Origin: Adiantum capillus-veneris
Taxonomy: Eukaryota; Streptophyta; Polypodiopsida; Polypodiales; Pteridaceae
Reading direction: 5' to 3'
Assembly (NCBI GenBank): GCA_014529385.2
Contig: CM043948.1
Location: 23,614,451-23,678,450, forward strand
DNA: 64,000 nucleotides
How positions within the stretch are numbered: the first letter of the stretch is position 1; every line of letters begins with the position of its first letter. The translations under genes and the position numbers were made by a program. Below are positions 23,331 to 35,904 of this stretch, in pieces. The notes below the pieces were generated by a model that was not told the origin of the DNA, searched no databases, and saw only the letters and a program-made list of their open reading frames with translations.

Positions 23331-24099
23331 TAAAGAATAGGTTTATAATTGACAACTGCTTGGACACCACAATTTATTCAGATTCATTGAAGTATTTTTA
23401 CACTTGTAAAAAGGACACAGATATTGGGAAAGACTCTCCATATATGGATGTCCTACCTAGAATGGCTGAGTTGGACATCGTTGCATTAGGGAAAATTTGG
23501 ACTCTCAAAGGGGCCTTATAAGGAGGTTTGACTTTGCCTCTTTTGTCCAAAGTGGGCAACCCGCTGAAGGGCATAAACGCTTTGTCAAAACCTATCAACC
23601 AACATAACATTGGAAAGATCTTAGAAAGTAGGTTCTAAATCCTCAAACTCAAACAAATTTAGAGTTGATTTGTAGAAGTTATGGCCTCGCCACCAAAGCT
23701 GACATGTGGGGAGAGATTCCATTTATAAGACGGAGTTGTCACATCGAAAAATGGAATCTTCTAGAATTTAACAAATCTGATGGCATGCTGTATATTAATG
23801 GATAGATCTCGATGAGTACATTCTAAATCCAAAAGGTTCAACAAGTTTTGATTTCATTTGTAAAAGTTTTAATGTGCACCACTTTTGGACAAGAGGGAGA
23901 AAGTCAAAGTCCTTATAGGGCACATTTGTGAGTCCAAAATTTCCCTAATGATTGGGTACACCTTGCGGCAACCATAGACACTGGGGCAATAGTGGAACAA
24001 CTTGGGTAACACCTGAGGGGGAAAAAATACCACACGTTGCACCAATGAATATGTTAAGCACAATGCATATACCTTCTAAGGTTATGACTCAATGAAGAC
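23331..24099 (+). other. Broken protease-RT linker
   Basis: Short frames with stops between the retropepsin and the region leading to RT. No domain is recognised. Confidence 0.35.
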
Positions 24100-25830
24100 T
24101 TGAATGGCATCCAAGATACTAGTGCCTTGGAAGATTGTGACCAATGTGACTCAAGGACCAAATTCTTAACAAGAATTTATTATGAGCTTGAAAGGGAATC
24201 TAACTCACATATTAACTCAAGTCAAGAAACAAAACCCTCAAGGCCAAGTACCACATCCTATAAAGATATATCTGGGAGTGAAATAGACACAAATGAGGAT
24301 GAATCCAGTAATTCCACACTAGAAGCACTTGAGAATAAAAAATTAGACAAGATGAGTAAAAGATATAAGAGGCAAAGATATCAAGAAAATGTATGTGCTA
24401 GGATAAAAGAAAAGACATCCACCACAAAATGGCTCAGTTATGTGGGGGCATGTGATGCTCATCAAAATTTGGTAGACAATTGGGTGAATACCTCCAAAGT
24501 GTCATGTGGTGCAATCTGTGACCCCTTGACCTTGCACAATTAGAGATTACAGAGAAGCCAAAAATGAGTCGTGCTAAAAAAGGACGTCAAAACCGAGAGT
24601 TTTCTCAACAACAAAAGGAAGCAGAAATTCAAGCAAAGACCTTAACACAAGAGGAGTCCAGAGACTTACATCCTGCACCTAAACATTTTAAATCTTATAC
24701 CACATGGGAAGAAAAAGTTGTGTATGACAAATCCCAAGAAATGCCTATCGATGGAAGTAGTGGAGTCTACGATGGTCGGACATTAGTTAAGGAGATAGAA
24801 TTAACAAAACCACATGAGGAGTCTAAACCAGGTTTTATTGCTCAAGACCTTACTGAGACTGAAGAGGCTATACTTAAAGAGCTTCTCAAAGAATTCAAGG
24901 ATGTATTTTCTTGGACATATCATGATATGAAGGGCGTTCCACCTTCTGCGGTGCAACATACAATTCCCACTATTAGCATTGCTAAACCAGTCTAGCAACG
25001 ACCCTACCCATTGAACCCTAAGTATACAAAGATTATTCAAGAAGAGATTGAAAAACTCGTCCAATGTGGATTCATATACCCTATTGAGCACTCAAAATGG
25101 GAAAAGAATCATTATGCCAAAAAATAATGGGAAACTCATAGTGTGTGTGGATCTCAAGAAGGTTAATGCAGCCACTAGGAGAGATCATGATCCCTTGCCA
25201 TATTCAAAAAATGTACTCAAAAGAGTTGCAGAAAAGGAAGCTTATAGCTTTTTAGATGGGTACTCTGGTTGTCATCAAATCACAATTGCATTAGAGGACC
25301 AAGCTAGAATTTCATTTATAATTGAATTTGGAGTGTTTTCATTTCATGTTATGTCCTTTGGCTTGGCAAATGCCCCTGCTACATTCCAAAAATTAATAAA
25401 CATTGCGTTCTTAAGGGATTTTTGTGAAGCTTTCTTAGGCAACCTTTGTGTTTATTCCTCTTGGGAGAAGCATCTATCACGTTCACAAAAAGTGTTTGAA
25501 AGGTATAGACTGTATTGCATCTCATTGAACCCTGTCATTTTAGGGTATATAGTGTCCAAGAATGGGTTTTCCATAGACTAGAGAAAAATTAAAGCCATTG
25601 CAAGTTTGCCACCACCTACAAACTATAAGGGAGTTCAAAGATTCATGGGCCATGTTGGCTATTATCGGCGGTTTATTTTAAACTTCTCTAAGATAGCTCA
25701 TCCATTGTGCAAGCTTCTTATTGAGTTTCATTGGACCAAGGAGTGTGACCATGCTTATGAGTTATTAAAAAGGGACCTAACAAGTGCCCCAATCCTGCGA
25801 GTTCCCGAGGGTTTGAGACTTTAGAGACAA
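24100..25830 (+). pseudogene. Ty3 reverse transcriptase, catalytically dead
   Basis: An acidic linker (24100-24543) leads to FKDVFSWTYHDMKGVPPSAV (about 24895-24955) and VQHTIP, the usual start of plant Ty3 RT. After a TAG come EEIEKLVQCGFIYPIEHSKW, KNNGKLIVCVDLKKVNAATR, SFLDGYSGCHQITIA (motif A Asp kept) and MSFGLANAPATFQ. The YxDD position reads FLGNLCVYS, so both catalytic Asp are lost. The connection part follows: GYIVSKNGFSID, then VQRFMGHVGYYRRFI. There are at least three in-frame stops. RNase H and integrase are missing; the sequence goes on into worn DNA and the polypurine tract at 26922. Confidence 0.85.
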
Positions 25831-26921
25831 ATTGGGAATCACCAATGTCTTGAAGATTTGGCCCCATGGACAAATCTCAAATTATTTTTTAAGGTCATAG
25901 CCTTCCACAAGGTAGTACTTAAAAAGGTCTTCCAAGCCATGGCTCTCAAAACTTTGGCTAAGATTTGGCCATGTGATCAAATCTTAAGCTCCTTTTGAAA
26001 GTGGGAGTTGGAAAATTCCCAAATTCACTAATATGATGTTGATCATGGTTGTCAATTTTGCTCGAGTTTGATTTCACTTTTGTTGTAAGACTTGGCAAGA
26101 AACATGTTATGGCAGATCATTTTCCTCGGAGTTGATGATGAATTGCATGACACTTCCCTATTTATAGGCAAGAGAGTGCCTGAGTGGAGTGAAAAGATTG
26201 TCATCTTGAAGAAGAACCAATAGATGACATTGAGAAAGTCTATGGCCTCATTGAAGATGACTATATATATATTGATGATGAGGATAGAGGCCTAGCCTTA
26301 GGATTTCCAACCAATCTATGCAATATCCTATTTCCTTGACCCTATGGGGTGGTGCAAATAGATAGGTTAAGGTTCTCTATGTTGTTTTGATTTTGTTCAA
26401 TAAGAGTTGGTGGCTCTTCCCATTGATGTGCCTCCTAGAGGTATTTCCTATAGTTTTCTAGTGTGTACAGGAATGTATTATAGTAATTGGGCTTTCAAAC
26501 ATCATGCGATGTTTTTCCAGTTCACTCAGCGAATTGAGCACGATGGCCAGTACGAACAAGTGTATCTTATCCACTATAATTGCTAATTGTCTTTTCTAGC
26601 ATCCATGTTTGTCTGCCTTAATCGTGATCTAGCAAGTATTCAACACATTTTCTTAGTATTAAACATTAGATTAAATAGAATTTTATCTCATAATCCCTTG
26701 TCTAGGTTTATTAATCACAAATTTTGGCTAAGCTAGTCTGACCAAGGTAGAGCGTTAGAGATCTTCTCTTAATATCATAGTTTCTAATTTTCAATGGTTA
26801 CTTTAGGCTGTTAATCCGATATTATGAAGCATTGTGTGCAGTGTGTTAGTGCTTTCTAGTGGGCTTAATCCCTCTTGACCTTTAGCTTAAGTGTAATAAA
26901 GGAAGTTTGACTATTGTGACG
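25831..26921 (+). other. Worn 3' interior of the Ty3 element
   Basis: No recognisable domain. RNase H and integrase should lie here, but the ~1.1 kb is too short and full of stops, so an internal deletion is likely. Confidence 0.45.
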
Positions 26922-26940
26922 AGCTTGGGGAGGGTGATAG
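26922..26940 (+). promoter_or_regulatory. Polypurine tract
   Basis: GCTTGGGGAGGGTGATAG directly before the TG of the 3' LTR. Confidence 0.75.
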
Positions 26941-27946
26941 TGTCAAAATGACCCCCCAAAGTTACACAATTGAAAATCCATGAAAGAAAAATCCACTTAA
27001 AGAAAACAAAAAGAGCCCAAAAGCTTAATTTAGGCTCTACGTGGCAACAAGTCTATAACATAAACTCTTTGGGGGGTCAAACAAAGGGAACAATTCAGGC
27101 GATGATTTCATGTGTGATTTCCTTTATCATATCTTAACTTGAAGGTCTTCTACGTATAGCCTCTAGTCCGCCCTGGGACATGAAACACTTTGCTCTCGGA
27201 ATTAAACAACTTAATTGACTATGGATAATTGAGAAGTTCGCCCATGGGATTAATAGTTGACATTTAGTGCTTATTGAGAGTTAAATTAGTGATGCCACAC
27301 TTTTTGATTCATTGACCTTAACAAGTCCTCATGAGTTTAACTACATTTCATTTTAAGCTTTATTGCTCAACAGACTATCGAATATTTTCTTACCAATCAT
27401 ACCTTGTGCTTATTCACTCTACATATGGGTTTTAGTTACCCATGTTCTTATGAGAATGCAATTATTGTGCTATTTCTTCTTGATTTTGCAGTGTTCAAAA
27501 GAAGATAAAGATAATGCTCTTGCAAAAGGCAAGTGCAACCTCTTGTAGTATTAAAATTTTTGATTGAGGGCACGTCCATGGGCCACTACTCTCATAAAGA
27601 TAGACCCATACGAGTGGATCCATGGAGTTCCTTCTTTTCAAACACACATTTCTAACTTTTGACTCGAATTTACTGCAAGAAGGGGGGCATGTTAAATTTA
27701 AGCATCATATTGAGTCATGGATTGGGCTTGTCGGTCCCGTAGGTTTATGATCAAAGGTTGGTGATCACCGATGAGAGGCACACCATATTGCACACCAAAC
27801 TTATCTAGTGTTGATTAGCCGAATGTGGACATCCATATGTGAAAGGGACGGACCCCTACTTAAGGATTGTAAGCCTAGTTTTTTTATTATTCTAAATGTA
27901 TGAAACTAAGCTCTTGCCTTATCCTCTTGGTTGTCTATCTGTGAGC

Positions 27947-28013
<67 letters not shown>

Positions 28014-28249
28014 AGGGAGGGAGGGAGGGCGTAGGGAATTGAGCAGTGGTGAGTACGGTAGTAGCGAGGAGGACGGTAGTAGTGGTAGCTTGTTCCTTTT
28101 GGCATGTGCAAGATTCCCTCAGTGGAACCAACACAAGAGGTGAGTAACACACCATCTGTAGTCGTAAAGCTTGTCTGTGCACAGGTTGTGTGCTTGTAAC
28201 CCCCGTGTCTCACACACGGAGTCGTTGGGAAAACTCCCCACAATTGACA
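26941..28249 (+). repeat. 3' LTR of the Ty3 element (1,309 bp)
   Basis: Begins TGTCAAAATG after the polypurine tract and ends CAATTGACA, giving TGTCAA/TTGACA inverted tips. Its right third matches the truncated LTR at 20603-20861. It contains a long GA tract (27949-28007) followed by GGGA repeats. The target duplication cannot be tested because the partner LTR has lost its outer end. Confidence 0.8.
27949..28029. repeat. (GA)n followed by (GGGA)n
   Basis: GA run to about 28007, then five or six GGGA units. It lies inside the LTR. Confidence 0.9.
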
Positions 28250-29258
28250 TAAAAATTTTGGTCCTAAGTGTATTAAAGTGTCAAAATCATCAAGCAATGA
28301 TAGAATTATGCAAGATCGATAAAAAAACCAAGAGATTTACAACTTCAAAGAGTTAAGTGTCAAAGTTAGGGTTTTGGAAAAAAAAACCATAAGTAATGAA
28401 GCTGGAAATATTTGTATGCTTTAAAAGTCAGAGTCTAACCAAACAATGCCTGGAAAAAGTATAAGATTTGACAACAAGGCCAGGAATGTCAATCAAAATC
28501 AGATGGCACTGAAATTTGATGGGTGGGTATACATGAAGGTGTTAATCAACATCCAATCATTAGATTAATAACAACCAACACCTATTAGCCATAGGAATCA
28601 ACCAAAGTAGGATCTAGAAAATAGATATGGTCAAGGTCAAGAAAATAGGGCCATAAATTGGGAAATTTGGCTACCTTAGTGAATTGAAAAGATTCCACTA
28701 ATGTGTTAGGATAGGCTATAGGAACATGCCTGCCAGGTCTTAGGCCAAACTGTAACCCAACATGGATTGCAATCCATGTACATTTTCCAAACCTCAAGAC
28801 TAGAACGTAACCCACATGACCAACATGCTATTTGAATCTTAACCCCAAGTTTTCAAGCCATTTGAACATCAAAATCCCAATGAAAATGCCAAAAATCTCT
28901 AAGTTTACAAAAAATTTACAAAATTTGTCTTAGAAACCCAACGAGTGATCCAAATCACACAGGTTTTCACCCATAGCATCCTTTGATCATGCTGAACCAG
29001 ATGGTGAAAAGATCATTCCAATATGTGTTCCAACATGGATTGTGATCCATGTATCTCTAGCCCAAAATATACTTGAATCAGTGCAACCTAGTGTCTGTAG
29101 ATGTACTAAGCACACTCGTGAAGTTTTGTTATATTTGGAAGTTATTTGCTCAAGTTATGCTCATTTTTTCATTTTATGGTCAAGTTTATGTTGTATCAAC
29201 TTTTTTGATAACCGTTTGATCAACTTTTGAGAACTAAACAGCTAAAATTTTGGTGGTA
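28250..29258. other. No gene seen
   Basis: AT-rich, with short broken frames on both strands. Nothing recognised. Confidence 0.4.
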
Positions 29259-31690
29259 GGATGCCACGTAGACATGCACAAAAGGAGTGGAAAGTAGCTC
29301 CCTATAAGATCATCGACATCTCATCAAGTGAAAAGGCTTATGTCATAGATAAGTTGCTAGAATTGATCCCATGCAATATCTTCATTGACAAATTCTAGGC
29401 GGTTGATGGCACTAAAGTTAAAGTTACCATCTTTCCAAAGGAGCTTAAGACACTCCACCAAAAGTAAGAGGTGCCAGATAGTGCAAGGTGTCTACAATGA
29501 GATAGCTTTTTTAGACTATCACCGTGGGGGGCTGACTTTCAGAGAACCCATGACCTAATGACCACCATCCCGTATAATGGAGAAGCAACCTTGAAAGACA
29601 AATATGGAGCCTTTGTTTGGGTCAAAATCATAAGTGACCTCATTTTCCAAGCACTCCATCTATCAACAAGCAGTCACAATGTACTACTAAAGATAAAAGC
29701 CATAGATAAAAATAAATATTTCATCAAGCATCAAGGGCACAAGTTAACCTACAAGGATTGATTTATTTGGAGACAGAGTTGCCATTAAGGTTGACTCCTA
29801 GCACTTGAAGGTACAGAAGCCACCTCATTACATAGAGCCTTTGCTACATGTAGTGGTGGTGATGGCTATTGGGTTGGCAGAAAGAAGAGTCATCAAGTGC
29901 CACCTTGGCAGGTATATCTTGGACAATCTAGTTGAATCAAACTTGAACAATAGTGATAAAAATAAGGTGTACATAAATGCCAAGTCAATGCTTACAAGGA
30001 TTTCTTATTAGGTACTGGGAATTATAGATGTACCAGAGGCTAAATCTCAATTGAACCTCCTACATAAAGAAAATCATGCATTTAATGTGGTGGGTAGCTC
30101 CATGACAACACCTAAAAAGATAAGGACATGTGGCACCAGTTCCAAAGCACCAACAATGGAAAGTGAAGCTACATAATTCAATCTTGAGCTTCCTGAAGAA
30201 ATAGAGAAGAAAGAGGATGTTCCATCAAAGTATTAATCATCCTTTGATCCCCAAGAGACCGCAAAAAACAGATTAAATCCCCAAATCTCAAGTTCAAAGA
30301 TTAGTAGAGGAGGCTCAAAGGCTAAGAGAGGAGTGACAAGAAAAACAAGCCAAGGAACAAAAGAAGGTGGAAAACCACAAGAATCATCCGCATCCGGCAC
30401 TGATGATGTTGATCTGGATGCATGGCTCAAAGAAGCTTAAAGAAGAGAGACAGCAGAAAGCTCAAGCCAAAGTAATACTAGCTGGCTCCACCCGATAGTA
30501 CAGCCACAAGGTGCTGAAGACAAAAGCTAAGAAGAGAGCTGAGGAAGAGTCTAAACGACAAAGAACCACTAACTTATATTCACCTTTGGACTCTCGTTGA
30601 AGTCAACAATCCCATCATGAGGAGAATGCTAAAGACACAACAAAAACAAGAGATGTGGAGGAAACAAAGCACAAAGTTTCTCCAAAACCACCATTTACAC
30701 CTCCTGCTGTGATGAAGAAAAAATAGAGTCTCAAGCTAAAAAGGAATATTAGAATCGCATCTAGGAAGACCAAAAACATCTTGAGGAGAAACATGAAAAA
30801 ATTCCTCCACCAAACCTCACCAGATTGTAGAGACCTCCTAGAGAAGAGAGGACCAAGTAAAAACTGATGTCCCACCTCTGAACTAAGCAAATGAGGTAGC
30901 GGCAAAGAAGATTTTAGAATACTTTGATCTTAAAGAGCATCTTGAGGTGATTGAACTATAGTTTAGATGCTAGAAGGTGATAACAAAACTTTGGATCCAA
31001 GATGCAGAAGATGCTAAAGCAGACACTCATAGAGCACACCAAGAGATAGAGCAATTAAAACTGCAATTCAACAGCCTACAAAAGGATAAAGAACAACTCC
31101 AAAGAGATCTAGCAAACACATAGATCCAAGTGGAGCATTATTCTCTTAAAGAGGCTTTGGATGGGGGAAAGAAGAGATACTCAAAGTTGTGTGACTCTTA
31201 TGGCATTGTCAAGCACACCCTCTCCACCCTCCTAGAAAATTAATACATCACTGCACTTGCATCCACCTCACAACTATCCACAACAAATGTAGAAGAAATC
31301 AAAGCATTGAAGGTGAATCTTGAGCAAGAGAAGTTGCAAGGCAACTCCTAATGGCTGGCATGATCGCAACATATTCACAATGGGAGGAGCAAATCAAAGA
31401 TCTTCAAGAGAAATTGACAAAGGCTAAATCGGACGGTACTACCCAAGTGGAGATGCATGCCACATATATGCAAGCTAAAGATATGTAATTTGGATGCTCT
31501 ATAGACAAAGGCACTTGTACCAATCACCCAAATCTTGCATATCGAGTTTGAAAGTACTAACCAGCCCCCACTGGACCTACCAAGCACATCATCTAGGGGA
31601 GCAGTGCAAGAGCTTGAAGACGAGAAAAAGTCAATGGATGTCAGAGTTGAGCTCAAGAAGTGGATAAAAGAGATGCCATAAGGAACATAA
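29259..31690 (+). pseudogene. Unrecognised long protein remnant with coiled-coil-like tail
   Basis: A plus-strand protein can be followed through stops and frameshifts for about 2.4 kb. It starts near an ATG at 29261 (MPRRHAQKEWKVAPYKIID) and passes AFVWVKIISDLIFQALHLST and IDKNKYFIKHQGHKLTYKD (29558-29761). Next come VVVMAIGLAERRVIKCHLGR (29805-30011), a Lys/Ser-rich stretch and DDVDLDAWLKEA. It ends in a heptad-like helical part (EIEQLKLQFNSLQKDKEQLQ; later VQELEDEKKSMDVRVELKKW). The order (globular part, basic linker, coiled coil) and a purine-rich tract downstream are compatible with a Gag-like protein of a non-autonomous LTR element. There is no zinc knuckle, protease or RT. I do not recognise the family. 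Confidence 0.45.
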
Positions 31691-32965
31691 AAAGAATCTA
31701 TACTTTATGAGCTTAAAGTTTTGGAATTAGCTGCTCTACTTCTCGGGGGATTCACCATGGAAAACTTACCGCACCATGTAAGTGTAGAGGAGGGGTTTTT
31801 TTTTACAAGTTACATAAGCGTATAAGTTAGGGGTAGGCCCCTAGTAATTTATCTCCCAAGATTTAAAATAAGGGAGCAGGTATCATATTTATGGGGGGGG
31901 GGGAGGAGAAGTGAGAAAAGGGAAACATGAGAGAAATTTTTTGTGTTTCAAAATCATGGCTTCCCAAAATATTTTGCCCTCAAACTTGTGAGTCAATAGC
32001 TACAAAGATACATGCAAGAACTAACACTGCTTTGTATATAGTTCGTTTGTTGAGGGATGAAATCTATAAAGAGTTTGTATAGATGAAAATTTACGCGGAG
32101 AACCTAACAAAACTTTATAACCATGTTTTTTGAGTAATTTAGATGGGTTAGAGTGTAGGCTGAACAGGCACATATTTTGAAATTCAAACTAAGACACATT
32201 GAGGGTACATCTAGTTATCAATAGAAGTGGTTCCTTAGTACGTTGCCAGTCACTATGCTACACGCTCTTTGACTAATTTTACTCAGTTAGATCAAGTAAG
32301 ACCTAAATTTTATATATAAGATAGGGGTATGATAGGTTATTGCATGGATTGTCGTATAAGTGTAGAAAGGGGGGTCATATTCCCTAATATGAGTTGTATA
32401 TAGGGGTTTGTCCGCTCACAGGTGGCATCCCGTTTTGTACATAGAGTGAATACCCCGGACTCTACTTATATTCCAATCTGATGAGCATGTAAAGAAATTT
32501 GTCCATAAGATGATTGCATACCGTTGATGAAGCAAAACACTCAGCCATCAAAAATTACCACAGGGCATGAGGTGTAGTTTTGACTACCATTAAAAAAAAC
32601 CCAAAAATAGCCCAAAAAACTCAAAAGGGAGCTTTTAAGCTTGCAAGTTTTTTTCAAAAAAAACTGATGGGTAAAAAATCTTAAAATCTCTATGTCATCC
32701 TTCATTTAACAATGAAAGATCTTGAAAACAATGAAAAATTGACGAATTTATAATCACATGTTTAACTCAATTTTTGACCAATTACTAAAACATAAACTTT
32801 GTGCTTTCACTATTGTGATAAAAAATGCAAATAAATAACAAGCTTTTAATTTACAATCCCCAAATTTATAAAATCCATTACAATAAACATAGGCAATCTA
32901 TTTGCCAGTTCTTCACAACAAAAAAATTAAAAACTTGGTCTTTATACTAAATTAAGACCAAGTTT
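31691..32965. other. No gene seen; purine tract near 31889
   Basis: GGGGGGGGGGAGGAGAAGTG (about 31892-31912) resembles a polypurine tract of an LTR element, but no LTR pair was found. The rest is AT-rich and without recognised coding. Confidence 0.4.
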
Positions 32966-34214
32966 CTATGGATTGATTGGAAACTCTTCTTCTTCCTCTT
33001 TGTCCTCCTCATCCTCTTCATGATTAGTTGGAGGAGAATCATCTTCACCACCATCACCATGACCTCTCCCATCTCCTGTATCCACCACATTTGGCTCCTC
33101 ATAAGGTTCCAGATCAACAAACTGCATTCCTTTGTCTGGTCCAAAGGGAGGTTGTGGTTTTCTCCACAACCCTTGGATGTGTTGCCATGTTTTTCATACC
33201 AACTTCTTGAAATTCATCCGGTAACTCCTTGAGTGCAGTAACACGTTGTTGGATGAATCTTACTTGTAAAGGATCCATCTCAACGGCAACAACATTTCGT
33301 CATTTATTCAAAGCACTCACTATAGTTGTCCCAATATCAACAAAGATACAAAAGTTGACATACCTTTATCAAAACAAATATCATCACTGTATAAATTTTA
33401 AAATTGAGTGGTATTTGTTCCTGCAAAAATATCTAAGATCCATTCTCCTTTCATTGAGAGAAGATCAATAAAATTAATCATCAGAATTTGTGGCTTTTGA
33501 TACGGATTCATGATCTCACTAGAATCACCAGAAAGATCTCAAAGTTTTCTACACACCCCTAGTCTATCATAAATATTTGTCCGATTTGGTTTCGCAAAAA
33601 AATTGAAACCACCGCTACAACTAAGACCAGAGGAAGAAAAAAATCCCACGGTAGCAACTCTGCAGCAAAGGATAACCTATCCAATTGATAGCCTGCTATG
33701 TTAGGTTTTGTCCTATCAAAAAGACAAAACTACATCATCATCATGGAAAAAAAGAAAAAAAAACCATTTGATCTACCAAATGCATAATTGATGGGCCATG
33801 GAGTTATCTGCAAAAGCTTTTTCAGCAGCAAACCTTTGATCATGAGCATGAAATAATACTAACACCCAAGATTTAGCAAGTGTGACTTTTTTGAAAGCTT
33901 CTATGACCTTTTTGTAAGCACTAAGACCATATTTACCATCATCATTTAGAGAATGAGGTGCTTTGAAGCCATAAAGAGTATCTGCAATTCCAAGAGTGTA
34001 GTGGCGTTTGGGAACAAAGCTCTCCATGTTCTCAACTTTGCCTTCAAATGCAGAGTATTGGACAGGCATTGCAGTAACATCATCTGAAATAAATGTACAA
34101 ATGTCAGGAGTGCTAACAATGTTTTGAGCATCCTCAAGTCTTCTTCTCTCAACTCTAGCTCGTCCTAAATGTTGTCCAAATTCTTGAGGAATGCTTATAA
34201 TTGGAGTTCTTGAA
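32966..34214 (-). pseudogene. Beta-class DNA methyltransferase segment (N4C/N6A type)
   Basis: Exon 34214-33777 reads SDDVTAMPVQYSAFEGKVEN, FVPKRHYTLGIADTLYGFKA and AKSWVLVLFHAHDQ. ADTLYGF stands where catalytic motif IV ([DSN]-P-P-[YFW]) is expected, after the usual 'hydrophobic-D' strand. The exon at 33712-33421, after a frameshift, gives SEIMNPYQKPQILMINFIDL and WILDIFAGTNTT. These match motif X (N/H-P-T-x-K-P) and motif I (L-D-x-F-x-G-x-G-T-T) at the carboxy side, the order that defines beta-class enzymes. The last exon (about 33332 on) gives RNVVAVEMDPLQVRFIQQRV and ALKELPDEFQEVG, the strand-2 acidic motif. It ends in an Asp/Glu-rich tail and a stop at 32966. TGA stops at 33539 and 33300, a changed motif IV and frameshifts rule out activity. 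Confidence 0.75.
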
Positions 34215-34261
34215 CTACGATTTGTAAAAGATAAAAAATAATAAAAAACAAAATAAAACAC

Positions 34262-34375
34262 TATCATGTATTCTGGAATACTTTCAACATATTACATCGC
34301 TGTTTAAAAAGATGAGAACACGATGTTTGTATTCTAGAATACAAAGATGTGAACACAAGATGATTTTTTCAAACT
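34262..34375. repeat. TATTCTAGAATA palindromes in a second intron
   Basis: GTATTCTGGAATAC (34267-34280) and GTATTCTAGAATAC (34329-34342) lie in the intron before exon 34214. They resemble the array at 35905-36195. Confidence 0.55.
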
Positions 34376-34436
34376 TAAACCAATATAAATTAGTTGTATT
34401 TCAAAATGGAAAATACTTAAACAATCAAACACTTAC

Positions 34437-34554
34437 TGCATTTTTAAGAAGAAGAAAAAAACGCGCTAATGTAGAGTGGTGACTTGTAGTTGGATGATGA
34501 GTTTGCACCTCGGTCCAATCCTTACAATTAAGATTTTCAATCATGATGCGTTGC
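34437..34554 (-). pseudogene. ParB-methyltransferase linker exon
   Basis: Open segment RIMIENLNCKDWTEVQTHH then STLARFFLLLKNA, ending at donor GTAAGTG (34436). Its acceptor is worn (ATGCA without G), so the left border is uncertain. Confidence 0.4.
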
Positions 34555-34638
34555 ATGTAAAGGAATGTATTTTATATAGAGAAAAGAAAAAAAAACAAAT
34601 AACAAAAAAAGTAACAAAAGAATTTTATTGAAACTTAC

Positions 34639-35780
34639 TTTTCAAACTCTTTAGACATCTCATCAAGAGACAATTCACCTCCTTTGACACGAGCAAGAAT
34701 TGGAAGAATGATATGTTTCTCTCAAATTCCTTGCAGTGAACACAAGGGATAAATCTTCATCTCTTTGAAAATGGGTCTTAAGGCTTCTTCACTACCACCT
34801 TTTTCTCTTTGTGTTGTAGTATGAAGCTTCACTCTTTGGCCCTTAATTTTTCCTTCTTCCCAAAGCTTGAAAATATCTTCTTAATACTCCCAAAGGTCAC
34901 CATCACGAAAAGCCAATTGAAAAAAGTTATCATATCCTCAGATGTTATGCTTAGCACCCCTCTCACCCTTCTTTGACTTCTTTGTTTCAAGTCCCACTTG
35001 TTCACAGAGTCTGACTTTGAAAGATTCATCTACCTTTTTACCTTGACTTAAATGATTGACCCACTCATTGTGAAAATAACGTACCTTCTAAAGAAATGGC
35101 ATGGAAAGTCGCATTTTTGAATCCACATTATGATCCCATGCCAATGTTTTAGCATCCTCATCAGAAAGACCTACGTAAACCCATGCTAAAACTGTCTTGT
35201 AACTCTCAAAAAATGGATACTTTGCACAAAGCTCTTTATTGGCAACAAGAGAGTGTGTTCCACCAAGAACAAAGTACCTGTAACTCTCATTTTTTGACTT
35301 AACAAAGGATGCTTTATCTGGAAAAGTCTTTGGATCAAGAAGAACAAGCAATGGAAGAACATTGGTGGTTGGGTTTTCTTTCATATGTAACTTAAAATTA
35401 CTTACATGAGCAAGAATTATGGAACAAACTTCCAAAGGTGTTGTCCGAGTAATTGGGTCAAGTGGTGGGTGATCAATTCTGTTAACAAGCAAGATGAGAG
35501 GTCTCTCATCAATCATGTTAAACCTTTTGGTCCTCTCACAGACAATTTTGAAGTCAGAGTCACCAGCAGCAAAACTAGGAGCACCAAGCTCAGAGGAAAG
35601 AGTCTTTCCTTCTTCATGTTCAACTATTTCATGAATCTTCTCAATATCTCTACCACCATTTGAGTCATTGTCCTCATTGTCTCCACTTTCATCTGAATCT
35701 TTAAAACTTGAATCACCTTCGAAACCACCTTTCATGTTGTAGAGATTGTCTTGAAACTCAACAAAAGCTTGACGAAATGT
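34639..35780 (-). pseudogene. ParB/sulfiredoxin-like domain exon
   Basis: Acceptor TTTTTTGCTAG precedes 35780. The frame starts TFRQAFVEFQDNLYN, then an acidic linker (DESGDNEDNDSNGG). The domain proper has PLILLVNRIDHPPLDPITR, PLEVCSIILAHVSNF, NVLPLLVLLDP, YRYFVLGGTHSLVANKEL and WVYVGLSDEDAKTLAWDHN. This follows the ParB pattern: a start strand with a PP turn, a helix, a hydrophobic strand, Y-x-V-x-x-G-x-x-x (here GGTHS in place of GERR), a strand, then S-D-x-x-A-x-x-L-x-x-x-N. After a TAG (35088-35090) the frame continues KVRYFHNEWVNHLSQGKK to a donor at 34638, with a TGA (34938), a TAA (34881) and a TGA (34722) inside. The fold assignment rests on pattern only. Confidence 0.65.
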
Positions 35781-35904
35781 CTAGCAAAAAATTAGTCAAG
35801 AATAAGAAGAGTGACCAGAAATGCGAAGATAAATGTGTTTTAAAAATGTGCACTCAACTTCAAACGTCATTATCTTTGCAACTAGAAAGTAAAGATCAAG
35901 TGTA

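Noticed and set aside
33985-34060. Reading the methylase segment as an MT-A70 RNA methyltransferase
   Set aside because: MT-A70 enzymes have motif I before a DPPW motif IV; here the motif I-like LDIFAG lies after the motif IV-like block, the beta-class order.
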